From contig CAAGGT010000006.1 in assembly GCA_900769465.1 (NCBI GenBank), forward strand, positions 1-63,830: a stretch of 63,830 bases of DNA. Direction: 5' to 3'. Below the pieces are notes generated by a model. The model was given only the letters and a program-made list of their open reading frames with translations. It did not search any database and was not told where the DNA came from. Position numbers and translations under genes: made by a program. The number at the start of each line of letters is the position of its first letter. Position 1 is the first letter of the stretch. Origin of the DNA: Bacteroidaceae bacterium (lineage in GTDB: Bacteria; Bacteroidota; Bacteroidia; Bacteroidales; Bacteroidaceae). Below, piece by piece: positions 52,060 to 61,775 of this stretch.

Positions 52060-54090
52060 ATGATTCTCGCTTCGTTGTTCCCCGTTACAGAACCGACCTG
52101 GATATTTTTGGGTGTGCTGTCTATTGTGCTTTTTGCCCCCCTGCTGTTCAACAAGCTGCGTATGCCGCATATCATCGGTATGATATTGGCCGGTCTGCTC
52201 ATTGGCCCCAACGGCCTGAATATCCTTGAGCGCGACGACAGCTTTGAACTCTTTGGCAAGGTGGGCCTCTACTACATAATGTTCCTCGCCAGCCTTGAAA
52301 TAAATATGCAGGAGATGAAACAGGCAAAAGGCGGTGCCCTGCTTATGGGCCTTGCAGTCTTTCTCATCCCCATTGCACTGGGTCTGGTGGCGAACATCTT
52401 CATTCTGGAGTACAGCATCATTGCATCTGTTCTGTTGGCGAGTATGTATGCATCGTACACGCTCATCTCCTATCCCATTGTGGCGCGTTATGGTCTCTCG
52501 CGCCTGCGTTGCGTGAATTTTGTCGTGGGCGGAACAATCATCACTGACACGCTCACCCTCTTTGTCCTGGCAATCGTTGCCGGAACATTCTCGGGCGAGG
52601 CCAATGTGTGGTTCGTGCTTCTTATGCTCGTCAAGCTCTTGGCTGTGGGTGCTGTCATAATATTCCTTTTCCCACGCATAGCACGCTATTTCTTCCGCAA
52701 CTACAACGATAGTGTCATACAGTACATCTTTGTCATGATGATGCTCTTCCTGGGTGCAGGAATGATGGAGCTTGCCGGGATGGAAGGCATTCTCGGAGCC
52801 TTCATCACGGGCTTGGTACTCAACAGGCTTATCCCTCACTCATCGCCCCTTATGCGCCGCATAGACTTTGTGGGAAATGCAATCTTCATACCCTTCTTCC
52901 TCATTGGCGTGGGCATGATGATTGATATCACGGTCCTCTTCAAGGGCGGCAATTCGCTCATTGTGGCGGCAGTAATGGTTGTTACGGCGCTCACAGGCAA
53001 GTGGCTAGCATCGTTTTTCGTGTCGAAGGTATACCATATGTCATCGGGTGAACGCAACCTTATGTTCGGCTTGAGTACATCACAGGCGGCAGCCACGCTT
53101 GCGGCAGCTATTGTCGGACACGGCATAGTGCTTGCCGACGGCTCGCGTCTGCTTAACGAGGATGTCCTCAACGGAACAATCCTGCTCATTCTGGTAACCT
53201 GTATCGTCAGTTCGGTCACATCCGACAGGGCATCGCGCAAGCTCATCCTCTCGGGTAAGGTACTCAACAACCCCACCGTCGTCTCATCCAAAAAGACACT
53301 GTTGGCACTTGCAAACCCCAATATGGTCGACCGTCTTATGGATTTGGCTCTGCTTGTACGCAAGGAGAACAGCCACATACCGCTTTCGGCCATCACAGTC
53401 GTACTCGACGAGGATAAGCAACGTCAGCAACAGGCTACAAAAGTCCTTGACCACGCAGCAAACATTGCCGCATCGGTCAATATCCCGTTGCTCACCAAAA
53501 TGCGCCTTACAACCAACCTTGCCCACGGTATCGTTCACGAGGTCAAGGAGAACGACTATCGTGAACTTATTCTCGGTTTCCACAAGAAGGAGACCGCCAA
53601 CGACAGTTTCCTGGGTAATGTGTTGCCCGAGGTGCTGAACTCTCTGGATTGTCAGGTTGTCATGGCGCGTATGAACATCCCTTTGAACACCGTGCGCACA
53701 ATACACATAACCTTCCCGGCAAAGGCCGAGTTCGAGGCCGGTTTCTCCTATTGGGTTGAGGAGACCGCGCGAATGTCGAGTGGTTTGGGATGCAGGATTA
53801 TGTACCACGGCCACCCCGATACAATGGCAAGGATAAAGACAGAACTCAAGAAATATGCACCTGTTGAGGCCTCGTTCTTTGAGACCGACGGCGGCAACGA
53901 CCTCAAGCGCCTGTCAAAGATTGTCCACAATGACCATCTGCTCATTGTTGTCAGTGCGCGCCGCGGTTCAATCTCTTTCCGTCCTTCGCTCGACCATATC
54001 TTCGTGCAGTTGCAGCGCGACTATCAGGACACAAGCATAATGCTCATTTACCCAAGCGGCTACAAGGTCGAGGGTGGTGAGACACACTGA
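52060..54090 (+). CDS. CPA2-type cation/proton antiporter with C-terminal cytoplasmic domains
   Basis: A 676-residue protein. Residues 1-390 form about twelve membrane helices of the Na_H_Exchanger fold, with MPHIIGMILAGLLIGPNGLN near 30-49, the ion-binding-like FVVGGTIITDTLTLFV near 151-166 and GFLFGLSTSQ-like MFGLSTSQAAATLAAA. The remaining 280 residues hold two universal-stress-like alpha/beta domains. Monovalent cation/proton exchange is inferred from the family. A weak hairpin terminator follows. Confidence 0.87.
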   Translation: MILASLFPVTEPTWIFLGVLSIVLFAPLLFNKLRMPHIIGMILAGLLIGPNGLNILERDDSFELFGKVGLYYIMFLASLEINMQEMKQAKGGALLMGLAVFLIPIALGLVANIFILEYSIIASVLLASMYASYTLISYPIVARYGLSRLRCVNFVVGGTIITDTLTLFVLAIVAGTFSGEANVWFVLLMLVKLLAVGAVIIFLFPRIARYFFRNYNDSVIQYIFVMMMLFLGAGMMELAGMEGILGAFITGLVLNRLIPHSSPLMRRIDFVGNAIFIPFFLIGVGMMIDITVLFKGGNSLIVAAVMVVTALTGKWLASFFVSKVYHMSSGERNLMFGLSTSQAAATLAAAIVGHGIVLADGSRLLNEDVLNGTILLILVTCIVSSVTSDRASRKLILSGKVLNNPTVVSSKKTLLALANPNMVDRLMDLALLVRKENSHIPLSAITVVLDEDKQRQQQATKVLDHAANIAASVNIPLLTKMRLTTNLAHGIVHEVKENDYRELILGFHKKETANDSFLGNVLPEVLNSLDCQVVMARMNIPLNTVRTIHITFPAKAEFEAGFSYWVEETARMSSGLGCRIMYHGHPDTMARIKTELKKYAPVEASFFETDGGNDLKRLSKIVHNDHLLIVVSARRGSISFRPSLDHIFVQLQRDYQDTSIMLIYPSGYKVEGGETH

Positions 54091-54185
54091 TAAATCTGAA
54101 ATCTGAAAACTGAAAGGTTAAAACGGAAATCTGTACCGAAGACGATGTTGTCAAAGGTTAGAGGAGGAACAATTGTAAATATGTA

Positions 54186-54207
54186 AGGGCAGACGAGTGT
54201 CTGTCCT
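54186..54207 (+). terminator. Weak terminator after the antiporter
   Basis: AGGGCAGAC (54186-54194) pairs with GTCTGTCCT (54199-54207, one G-U) followed by TTC and TTTT. It may also end the convergent GH92 gene. Confidence 0.6.
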
Positions 54208-54214
54208 TTCTGTT

Positions 54215-56365
54215 TTACTTGAACTCAATTGTTCCGCCGTTGGTGATATCCTTGTGCGATATTGCTGTTCCTTTTACTCTCTTGCCATTAAGGTAAACTT
54301 TCCCTTGATTCCCTTTTTTTGTTACGGTAAACACATTCCCATCCGCAAGATGCAGTTTTACCTCGGGGAATAGCGGTACGCCAAGTTCATACTCTCCTCC
54401 ACAGGGATTGGTGGGGTAGAATCCCATTGCACTCATCACATACCACGCCGACATCTGTCCGCAATCCTCGTTGCCGCATAGCCCGTCGGGTGTGTTGCGG
54501 TACAGCTCCTTCATAATCTGCATGACATATTCCCTTGTCTTTTCGGGTTGGCCAATGCTGTTGAACAGGTAGGCCACGTGATGGCTGGGCTCGTTGCCGT
54601 GTGCATACTGTCCAATCATTCCCGTGCTGAAGATGGGCAGCTCGTCGTTCTCGCTTGGTGAATAGGTGAACAAGCTGTCGAGCTTCTGTGCAAAGTGCTT
54701 CTTGCCCATCAGTCCAATGAGCCCGTCAATGTCGTGCTGCACGCTCCACATATAGTGCCATGCGTTGCTCTCACAAATGTGCGGGGTGTATTCATCGGGG
54801 GTGAACAGTGGCTGGAACTCTCCCTTGCTGTCACGAGGCTGCATGAATGTTGTTGTGGGGTTGTACTGGTTGCGCCAGTTCTCCGCACGCCTGTAGAACA
54901 CGGCAGCAATACTGTCCTTTCCCATAGCCTCGGCCATGCGTGCAATGCAGTGGTCATCGTATGCATACTCCAGTGTGCGCGACATAGCCCAATTATCGGC
55001 ATTATAAGGGTCGGTCACATCGTATGGCACGTATCCCTTCTCCTTGTATAACCCTATGCCACGGTAGCCATCACTGTTGGCTGTGGCAACACAGGCGGCA
55101 AGAGCCTTCTCGGCATCAAATCCCGTGAACCCTTTAAGGTAGGCATCGGCAATTACGGGAACGGAGTGATAACCTATCATCATATCGGTCTCGCTTCCCC
55201 ACATATTCCACACCGGCAGACGGCCGTGCTGCTCATAGTGGGCAATGAAAGAGTTTACCATATCATCCACAAGCTGCGGTGCGGTGTAAGTGAAAAGGGG
55301 ATGCGCAGCGCGGAATGTGTCCCACAACGAGAAAGTCGAGTAGTTCATCCAACCCTCGGCGGTGTGGTTCTGCTTGTCGGCACCGCGGTATTTGCCGTCG
55401 ACATCGCAAAAGAGGGTGGGGGCAATCATTGTGCGGTAGAGCGCTGTGTAGAAGCACACTCTCTCATCGTGTGTGCCGCCGTTTACCTCAATGCACGATA
55501 GCCGATTGTTCCAATAATCTTGTGTCGCGCTACGGTAAAGGTCAAAATCGTTGTGTGGCGCTTCGGCTGCAAGGTTCTTTGCCGCGCCATCAGTTCCGGT
55601 GCCCGAGAGGGCTGTAACGACAACAAGCTCCCTGCCGCCATCCATTGCAAACGTCATTGTGATTGTTCCCGGCATAATCCATATGTTGCCGTCGCGTATA
55701 ACCTGTATGGAGTCACATTCTATCGATGCTATGGGTCTTGAGAATCTTGTGCGGAAGTAAACCTCCTGTCCACGTGCCCAACCGTTGGAGTGGCGGTATC
55801 CCTCGATGGTGCAGCTGTCAACAATCGCAATGTGTGTTGCCTGTGTGGCATCCCAATTGGTCGCCTTGCCAAGATTAAGCAACACTGTAGCGGTGTCTTT
55901 GGGGAATGTGTAGCGCTGTACGCCACAACGCTCTGTGGCGGTGAGTTCAACGTCAATGCCATAGCTGTCAAGGTATACACGGTAGTATCCCGCCTCGCAC
56001 TCCTCGCGCTCGTGGCTGAACATCGAGTGTATGCCCAGTGGTGCATCGGCCTTCTTCAGCGGCATTGTCACCGGCATGAAACTGATGTCATACAGGTCAC
56101 CCGCTCCCGTTCCCGACAGATGCGTGTGGCTGAACCCAGCAATGGTGCTGTCGGGGTAGAAGTAGCCGGCAATCCTGTCCCATCCCGGCAATCCGTTGTC
56201 GGGGCTCAACTGCACCATGCCGAACGGTGCCTGTGCGCCCGGGTAGACATTGCCCTTGCCGTCGGTGCCAATGAGCGGGTTTACCAACTTCGCGTAGTTG
56301 GTGCTTTGCGCTGTTGCAGTAATGAACAGCAATGCTGTAAATATGGTTGCGAGTGTCTTTTTCAT
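54215..56365 (-). CDS. GH92 family alpha-mannosidase
   Basis: A 716-residue exo-alpha-mannosidase, calcium-dependent in the family. Signal peptide (MKKTLATIFTALLFITATAQ), N-terminal beta-sandwich with VNPLIGTDGKGNVYPGAQAPFG near 28-49 and GFSHTHLSGTGAGD, then the (alpha/alpha)6 domain with YGNEPSHHVAYLF-like HGNEPSHHVAYLF and the GNEDCGQMSAWYVMSAMGFY motif that carries a catalytic acid. It is a single enzyme outside a polysaccharide utilisation locus here. Substrate is likely a mannoside of N-glycans or yeast mannan, but linkage cannot be read. Confidence 0.93.
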   Translation of the reverse strand: MKKTLATIFTALLFITATAQSTNYAKLVNPLIGTDGKGNVYPGAQAPFGMVQLSPDNGLPGWDRIAGYFYPDSTIAGFSHTHLSGTGAGDLYDISFMPVTMPLKKADAPLGIHSMFSHEREECEAGYYRVYLDSYGIDVELTATERCGVQRYTFPKDTATVLLNLGKATNWDATQATHIAIVDSCTIEGYRHSNGWARGQEVYFRTRFSRPIASIECDSIQVIRDGNIWIMPGTITMTFAMDGGRELVVVTALSGTGTDGAAKNLAAEAPHNDFDLYRSATQDYWNNRLSCIEVNGGTHDERVCFYTALYRTMIAPTLFCDVDGKYRGADKQNHTAEGWMNYSTFSLWDTFRAAHPLFTYTAPQLVDDMVNSFIAHYEQHGRLPVWNMWGSETDMMIGYHSVPVIADAYLKGFTGFDAEKALAACVATANSDGYRGIGLYKEKGYVPYDVTDPYNADNWAMSRTLEYAYDDHCIARMAEAMGKDSIAAVFYRRAENWRNQYNPTTTFMQPRDSKGEFQPLFTPDEYTPHICESNAWHYMWSVQHDIDGLIGLMGKKHFAQKLDSLFTYSPSENDELPIFSTGMIGQYAHGNEPSHHVAYLFNSIGQPEKTREYVMQIMKELYRNTPDGLCGNEDCGQMSAWYVMSAMGFYPTNPCGGEYELGVPLFPEVKLHLADGNVFTVTKKGNQGKVYLNGKRVKGTAISHKDITNGGTIEFK

Positions 56366-56384
56366 AGTAATGGGGTTGCTGATG

Positions 56385-56392
56385 CGAAGATA
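56385..56392 (-). promoter_or_regulatory. -7-like box of the GH92 gene
   Basis: TATCTTCG on the minus strand 20 bases before the start; one mismatch to TAnnTTTG. The same octamer precedes the DUF3078 gene. Confidence 0.35.
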
Positions 56393-56413
56393 ACAAAAAT
56401 TTCGGCTAAAAAG

Positions 56414-56439
56414 AAAAACGAGGCAAACGCCTCGTTTTT
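56414..56439 (-). terminator. Terminator of the GadC-like gene
   Basis: AAAAACGAGGC (56414-56424) pairs with GCCTCGTTTTT (56429-56439), with a T-run on the minus strand. Confidence 0.85.
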
Positions 56440-56448
56440 GATGTTTGA

Positions 56449-57906
56449 TTATGACTGTTTCTCGAAATGGAATGGCTCAAACTGCGAATCCTTGTCAACC
56501 CAGTCGGGCTTTCTCATTGCATATATCACGAATGGTGCGCCGGTGACCACAATACAGCCAATGATGAGTACTGCATACCACACCGCGTTGCTGCCCACGG
56601 CAATCTGTGCCGGCGGAATGAAACTGAGTACAAAGGCAAGCAAGCTGCCCAGGAAACCCACACCCGACACAAGCCACATGAGGCCGTTGCCGCTCTTGCC
56701 CAAGCGGAAGGGGCGTGGAGCATCCTTCATATTGTAGCGCAAGTATATTGCGGCAGCAAACATAAGAAGGTACATTATAAGGTAGAGCAGCACTGTGAGC
56801 TGTGACAGAATCTGGTAGAAGCTCTGCACCGATGGCATGACCACGAAGAGCAGGCTCAATAATGTAACCACGCCACCCTGTATGAGCAGGATATTCTTCT
56901 GCACGCCAATCTTGTTGCTCTTTTGCATGAATGGTGGCAAGTAACCCGCCTTTCCCACAGCAAATATACCCTTTGACGGGCCCGATACCCAAGTGAGTAC
57001 ACCTGCCAGCACACCGAAAGCAAGGGCTATGGCTATGATGGGCGACAGCCACGACATCCTTATGAACTTGAAGTAGTTGTCAAATCCCACAAGCAGGCTC
57101 TGTGTCAGGTTGATATCCTTCTGTGGAATGATGATGCCAAGTGAGAATGTACCCAACACAAAAATGAGTACAGTGATGATGGCACCCATGAACACCGCCT
57201 TGGGGTAGTTCTTGCTCGGGTTCTCCATATCCTTCACGTGGATTCCGGTCATCTCCATACCTGCATAGAAAAGGAAGATGCCCGATGCAAGCACAAGATT
57301 GTCGAGCTTGGTGATGTCGGGGAAGAAATTGCCGCCGAAGTCCATCTGTGACTTGCCGCCGCCAATGAGGTAGATTATGGCAAGCAACACAAGCAGTGCG
57401 GCAGGGATGATGGTACCTATGAGACCACCCACTTTTGCCACCTTGCTCACCCAACCCAAGCCTTTTAGCGAGATGAATGTCGCAGCCCAGTAGATGGCAA
57501 GCACCACCACTAACGTGTAGAGTTTGTTTGATGCGAGCGACATGTCGGCGGTGTCATTCATACCTATGAAGGCCAGCGACACAGCACCGAATGTAAGCAC
57601 AGTGGGGTACCATATCGTACTCTCCACCCATTGCAGCCAAATGGCAACAAAACCCAGCCTCTTGCCGAATGCTTCACCTACCCAGCGGAACACACCGCCT
57701 TGTTTGTCCTGGAACATTGCGGCAAGTTCCGCTGCCACGAACGATGTGGGAATCAGGAACACAAGCGCCGCAAACAGATAGTAGAATGCCGAGCTGATGC
57801 CATATTCGGCCTCGGCCGGCAACCCGCGAAGCGAAACGACGGCTGTAACGTTCATGATAGCCAGCGTTGCCACGCCCATTTTTACACTTTTCGTTAATGT
57901 AGACAT
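56449..57906 (-). CDS. GadC-like amino acid antiporter (APC superfamily)
   Basis: A 485-residue protein with about twelve membrane helices. The start SVKMGVATLAIMNVTAVVSLRGLP, EYGISSAFYYLFAALVFLIPTSF and KVGGLIGTIIPA are typical of the glutamate/GABA antiporter branch (GadC) of Bacteroidetes. In acid resistance GadC exchanges glutamate for GABA, but no glutamate decarboxylase or glutaminase gene is next to it here. A C-plug-like C-terminal tail (VDKDSQFEPFHFEKQS) is present. Monocistronic, with a terminator on each side. Confidence 0.85.
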   Translation of the reverse strand: MSTLTKSVKMGVATLAIMNVTAVVSLRGLPAEAEYGISSAFYYLFAALVFLIPTSFVAAELAAMFQDKQGGVFRWVGEAFGKRLGFVAIWLQWVESTIWYPTVLTFGAVSLAFIGMNDTADMSLASNKLYTLVVVLAIYWAATFISLKGLGWVSKVAKVGGLIGTIIPAALLVLLAIIYLIGGGKSQMDFGGNFFPDITKLDNLVLASGIFLFYAGMEMTGIHVKDMENPSKNYPKAVFMGAIITVLIFVLGTFSLGIIIPQKDINLTQSLLVGFDNYFKFIRMSWLSPIIAIALAFGVLAGVLTWVSGPSKGIFAVGKAGYLPPFMQKSNKIGVQKNILLIQGGVVTLLSLLFVVMPSVQSFYQILSQLTVLLYLIMYLLMFAAAIYLRYNMKDAPRPFRLGKSGNGLMWLVSGVGFLGSLLAFVLSFIPPAQIAVGSNAVWYAVLIIGCIVVTGAPFVIYAMRKPDWVDKDSQFEPFHFEKQS

Positions 57907-57981
57907 AGTTCTCCGTTTTAAAGGTTACGAAATATGAGTGATAACAACGCTTCGGCACCATTGGTTTGTCATGTTACAAAA

Positions 57982-58020
57982 ATTAACGAAGGGGCATCGA
58001 TGTGATGCCCCTTCGTTAAT
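57982..58020 (-). terminator. Terminator of nifJ
   Basis: 17-bp perfect arms (57982-57998 and 58004-58020) followed by TTTTT on the minus strand. Confidence 0.9.
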
Positions 58021-58039
58021 TGATATGTTCAAGGAAATG

Positions 58040-61000
58040 TTATTCCTCCTTGCCCCAGTCAAGCTTTGCCATACGCTGGTAGCTTGCATAGCGCTTTTTC
58101 GCCATCTCCTGGGCTGCTCCGAACAGTTCGCTAGCCTCGGCAGGGAACTGCTTCGCAAGTGAAGCATAACGCACCTCGCCCTGCAGGAACTCTTGGAACT
58201 TGTCCCACTGTGGCTCCTTGCTGTCGAGTGTGAACGGGTTCTTGCCCTCCTCCTCAAGTGCAGGGTTATAACGCCACAGGTGCCAGTAACCGCACTCAAC
58301 GGCAGCAGCTTGCTCGGCCTGTGCCTTGCCCATACCACGCTTGATACCGTGGTTGATACAAGGAGCATATGCAATCACAAGTGATGGGCCGGGATAAGCC
58401 TCGGCCTCACGTATAGCCTTCAGGCACTGGTCATAGCTTGCACCCATAGCAATCTGTGCAACGTATACATAACCGTATGTAGTGGCAATCATGCCCAGGT
58501 CCTTCTTGCGTATGCGCTTGCCCGATGCCGCGAACTTGGCGATAGCACCAAGAGGAGTAGCCTTTGATGACTGTCCACCTGTGTTGGAGTATACTTCGGT
58601 ATCCACAACCAGAATGTTCACATCCTCGCCCGATGCGATTACGTGGTCAAGACCGCCGTAGCCTATGTCGTATGAGGCACCGTCGCCACCAATAATCCAC
58701 TGTGAACGTTTAACTATATACTGTTTGATGTCGAGTACCTGCTTGCAAGTGTCGCAACCGCAAGCCTCGCAAGCCTCGATGATTGCCGGAGCAACCTCCT
58801 TTGTAACCTCGGCATTGTTCTTGTTCTCAATCCATCTCTGTGCAAGAGCCTTGAGTTCGTCACTGCACTTCTCGCAGCTCTGCATCTCAGTGAACAGCCT
58901 TTCAAGACGCTCGCGCATCTTGTTCTCGGCAAGCTTCATACCAAGACCGAACTCGCAGAAGTCCTCGAACAGTGAGTTTGCCCATGTAGGACCTTCGCCC
59001 TTCTCGTTTGTTGTGTATGGAGTAGAAGGAACGGAACCTGTGTAGATTGAAGAACAGCCTGTAGCGTTGGCAACAATCTCGCGGTCGCCGAACAACTGTG
59101 TCAACAGCTTCACGTATGGTGTCTCACCGCAACCTGAACAAGCACCCGAGAACTCAAAGAGCGGAGTAGCGAACTGTGAGTTCTTTGGGTTGCTCTTCAC
59201 GTCAACAAGGTGCTGCTTGCTCTTTACGTTCTTCACGCAGTAATCCCAGTTTGCAGCCTCGGCTCTCTCCTGCTCAAGCGGAACCATTGTAAGTGCCGAA
59301 CCGCCCAGCTTTGGATTGCCCGGACATACGTCGGCACAGTTGCCGCAACCAAGACAGTCGAGAACACCCACCTGTATGCGGAAATGCATACCCTTCATGG
59401 CTGCCGGAGCCTTCATCTCAATCTTGTCGGCGCTGATGCCTGCTGCCTCCTGCTCATCCATTACGAACGGACGTATACAGCCGTGAGGACATACAAAAGC
59501 ACAACGGTTACACTGGATACACTTTGCTGCATCCCATTTTGGAACGAAAGAGCTTACACCGCGTTTCTCATAAGCCGATGTACCTACCGGCCAAGTACCG
59601 TCCTCGAGTCCCTTGAATGCCGATACGGGGAGCTTTGCGCCCTCCTGGGCATTGATTGTGCGTACAATCTTAGTGATGAACTCCGGCTCGTCGCGCTTCT
59701 CCTCAACATCGTCTGGCAAATTGGCCCATGCAGGGTCAATGACAAGTTTCCGGAATTCGCCGCCACGGTCAACCGCTGCGTTGTTCTTGTCAACCACATC
59801 CTGTCCCTTCTTGCCGTAAGACTTCACGATGAACTTCTTCATCTGCTCCACAGCAAGCTCCACAGGAATGACTCCTGTGATGCGGAAGAAAGCACTCTGC
59901 AGAATTGTGTTTGTGCGGTTGCCGAGTCCAATCTCTTGGGCAATCTTGGTAGCGTTGATATAGTAAACGTTGATATTGTTCTGTGCAAAACATCTCTTCA
60001 CCTTGTTGGGCAGGTTCTTTGCAAGCTCCTCGCCTTCCCACACCGTGTTCAGCAGGAATGTACCGCCATTCTGCAAACCGCGTGTTACATCATACATCTT
60101 CAGGTATGCCTGTACGTGGCAAGCCACAAAGTTAGGAGTGTTTACCAAATATGTGCTGCGTATGGGGTTGTCGCCGAAACGCAAGTGCGAACAGGTGAAA
60201 CCGCCCGATTTCTTTGAGTCGTATGAGAAATAAGCCTGGCAATATTTCTCGGTGTTCTCACCGATGATCTTTACAGAGTTCTTGTTTGCACCCACTGTAC
60301 CGTCGGCTCCAAGACCATAGAACTTGGCCTCGAACATACCGTCAACAACGGCAATCTCCTCTTTCTTGGGGAGTGAAAGGAATGTGACATCGTCGACAAT
60401 ACCTATTGTAAAGTGGTTCTTTGGCTCGGGCAATGCAAGGTTCTCATAAACTCCCATGATCATGGCCGGGGTTGTGTCGTTCGAAGCCAAAGCAAAGCGG
60501 CCGCCAACGATTGTGGGGTTAAGCTCTCTCAGTTCAGGAGTGCTAGAGAATGCCTCCACAACATCCAGGTACAACGGTTCGCCATTGCTTCCCGGTTCTT
60601 TTGTGCGGTCAAGCACAGCAATACGCTTCACACTCTTTGGCATGACTGCTGCAAGATATTTCACCGAGAATGGGCGGTACAGGTGAACACTTACCAAACC
60701 TACCTTCTCTCCGCGTGCCATCATATAGTCGATAGCCTCCTTTATGGCCTCTGTGGCTGAACCCATAACCACTATTACGCGGTCGGCATCCTCGGCACCG
60801 TAATATGTGAACGGAGCATATTTGCGGCCGGTGATGGCCGAAATCTTCTCCATATATTCAGCTACAATATCGGGGACAGCATTGTAGAATGGGTTCTCGC
60901 TCTCTTTGTGTGTAAAGAAAGTCTCGGGGTTCTCGGCTGTACCGCGCACAACGGGGTGTGTCGGGCTCAATGCCCTGTCGCGGAAATCCTGAATGCAGCT

Positions 61001-61597
61001 CCAGTCAACGAGTGGAGCAATGTCGTCCTGCTCAAGGAGTTCTATTTTCTGAATCTCGTGCGATGTGCGGAAACCGTCGAAGAAGTTGAGGAACGGAATG
61101 CGGCTCTTCAGTGTCGCAAGGTGTGCAACGGGAGCCAGGTCCATAACCTCCTGCACCGAGCCTTCGCACAGCATTGCAAAGCCTGTCTGGCGGCAAGCCA
61201 TAACGTCCATGTGGTCACCGAAGATACTGAGTGAGTTACCCGCAAGCGAACGTGCCGAAACGTGGAATACCGTCGGCAACTTCTCACCTGCTATCTTGTA
61301 CATGTTCGGAATCATGAGCAACAAACCCTGTGAGGCTGTGAATGTGTTTGTCAACGCACCGGCCTGCAACGAACCGTGGAGCGCGCCTGCCGCACCGCCT
61401 TCGGACTGCATCTCCTGCACAGCTACCGTTTCACCGAAAAGGTTCTTGCGGCCCTGCGCTGCCCATTCGTCGACATACTCGGCCATAGTTGATGATGGTG
61501 TGATGGGGTAGATGGCCGCTACCTCGGAAAACATATATGCGATGTGTGCCGCAGCCTGGTTTCCGTCACAAGTGATGAATTTCTTAGTCTTTGTCAT
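58040..61597 (-). CDS. nifJ: Pyruvate:ferredoxin (flavodoxin) oxidoreductase
   Basis: An 1185-residue single-chain enzyme that oxidises pyruvate to acetyl-CoA and CO2 with reduced ferredoxin. Domains in order: alpha/gamma units with YPITPSSTMAEYVDEW and GALHGSLQAGALTNTFTASQG, two 4Fe-4S clusters of the ferredoxin domain (CIQCNRCAFVCPHGC near 693 and CLGCGNCADVCPGN near 750), the proximal cluster Cys in GACSGCGETPY, and the TPP-binding domain with GDGASYDIGYGG and DTEVYSNTGGQSSKATPLG. Monocistronic, with a long leader of about 100 bases and overlapping divergent promoter to the GHL10 gene. Confidence 0.97.
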   Translation of the reverse strand: MTKTKKFITCDGNQAAAHIAYMFSEVAAIYPITPSSTMAEYVDEWAAQGRKNLFGETVAVQEMQSEGGAAGALHGSLQAGALTNTFTASQGLLLMIPNMYKIAGEKLPTVFHVSARSLAGNSLSIFGDHMDVMACRQTGFAMLCEGSVQEVMDLAPVAHLATLKSRIPFLNFFDGFRTSHEIQKIELLEQDDIAPLVDWSCIQDFRDRALSPTHPVVRGTAENPETFFTHKESENPFYNAVPDIVAEYMEKISAITGRKYAPFTYYGAEDADRVIVVMGSATEAIKEAIDYMMARGEKVGLVSVHLYRPFSVKYLAAVMPKSVKRIAVLDRTKEPGSNGEPLYLDVVEAFSSTPELRELNPTIVGGRFALASNDTTPAMIMGVYENLALPEPKNHFTIGIVDDVTFLSLPKKEEIAVVDGMFEAKFYGLGADGTVGANKNSVKIIGENTEKYCQAYFSYDSKKSGGFTCSHLRFGDNPIRSTYLVNTPNFVACHVQAYLKMYDVTRGLQNGGTFLLNTVWEGEELAKNLPNKVKRCFAQNNINVYYINATKIAQEIGLGNRTNTILQSAFFRITGVIPVELAVEQMKKFIVKSYGKKGQDVVDKNNAAVDRGGEFRKLVIDPAWANLPDDVEEKRDEPEFITKIVRTINAQEGAKLPVSAFKGLEDGTWPVGTSAYEKRGVSSFVPKWDAAKCIQCNRCAFVCPHGCIRPFVMDEQEAAGISADKIEMKAPAAMKGMHFRIQVGVLDCLGCGNCADVCPGNPKLGGSALTMVPLEQERAEAANWDYCVKNVKSKQHLVDVKSNPKNSQFATPLFEFSGACSGCGETPYVKLLTQLFGDREIVANATGCSSIYTGSVPSTPYTTNEKGEGPTWANSLFEDFCEFGLGMKLAENKMRERLERLFTEMQSCEKCSDELKALAQRWIENKNNAEVTKEVAPAIIEACEACGCDTCKQVLDIKQYIVKRSQWIIGGDGASYDIGYGGLDHVIASGEDVNILVVDTEVYSNTGGQSSKATPLGAIAKFAASGKRIRKKDLGMIATTYGYVYVAQIAMGASYDQCLKAIREAEAYPGPSLVIAYAPCINHGIKRGMGKAQAEQAAAVECGYWHLWRYNPALEEEGKNPFTLDSKEPQWDKFQEFLQGEVRYASLAKQFPAEASELFGAAQEMAKKRYASYQRMAKLDWGKEE

Positions 61598-61703
61598 AAA
61601 GCACTGTGTTATTTTATTGTTATCTGTTTCTCTATGCTGTTAACAACATAATATGCCATAGCTTTTGTTCTCTCGCTCAAGGCCTGGAATGTTGTCGTAA
61701 TCG

Positions 61704-61711
61704 CAAATGTA
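61704..61711 (-). promoter_or_regulatory. -7 box of nifJ
   Basis: TACATTTG on the minus strand, about 105 bases before the nifJ start; the leader between them holds AT-rich sequence with an imperfect TGTTAACAAC inverted stretch. Confidence 0.55.
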
Positions 61712-61730
61712 CAAAATAATTGGTAATTCA

Positions 61731-61762
61731 TTGAAAAAATGGCATTAAAATGACTACTTTTG
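61731..61762 (+). promoter_or_regulatory. Promoter of the GHL10 gene
   Basis: TTG (61731-61733), 21 bases, then TACTTTTG (61755-61762), 13 bases before the start codon. It faces away from the nifJ promoter. Confidence 0.6.
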
Positions 61763-61775
61763 TGATAATTTAATT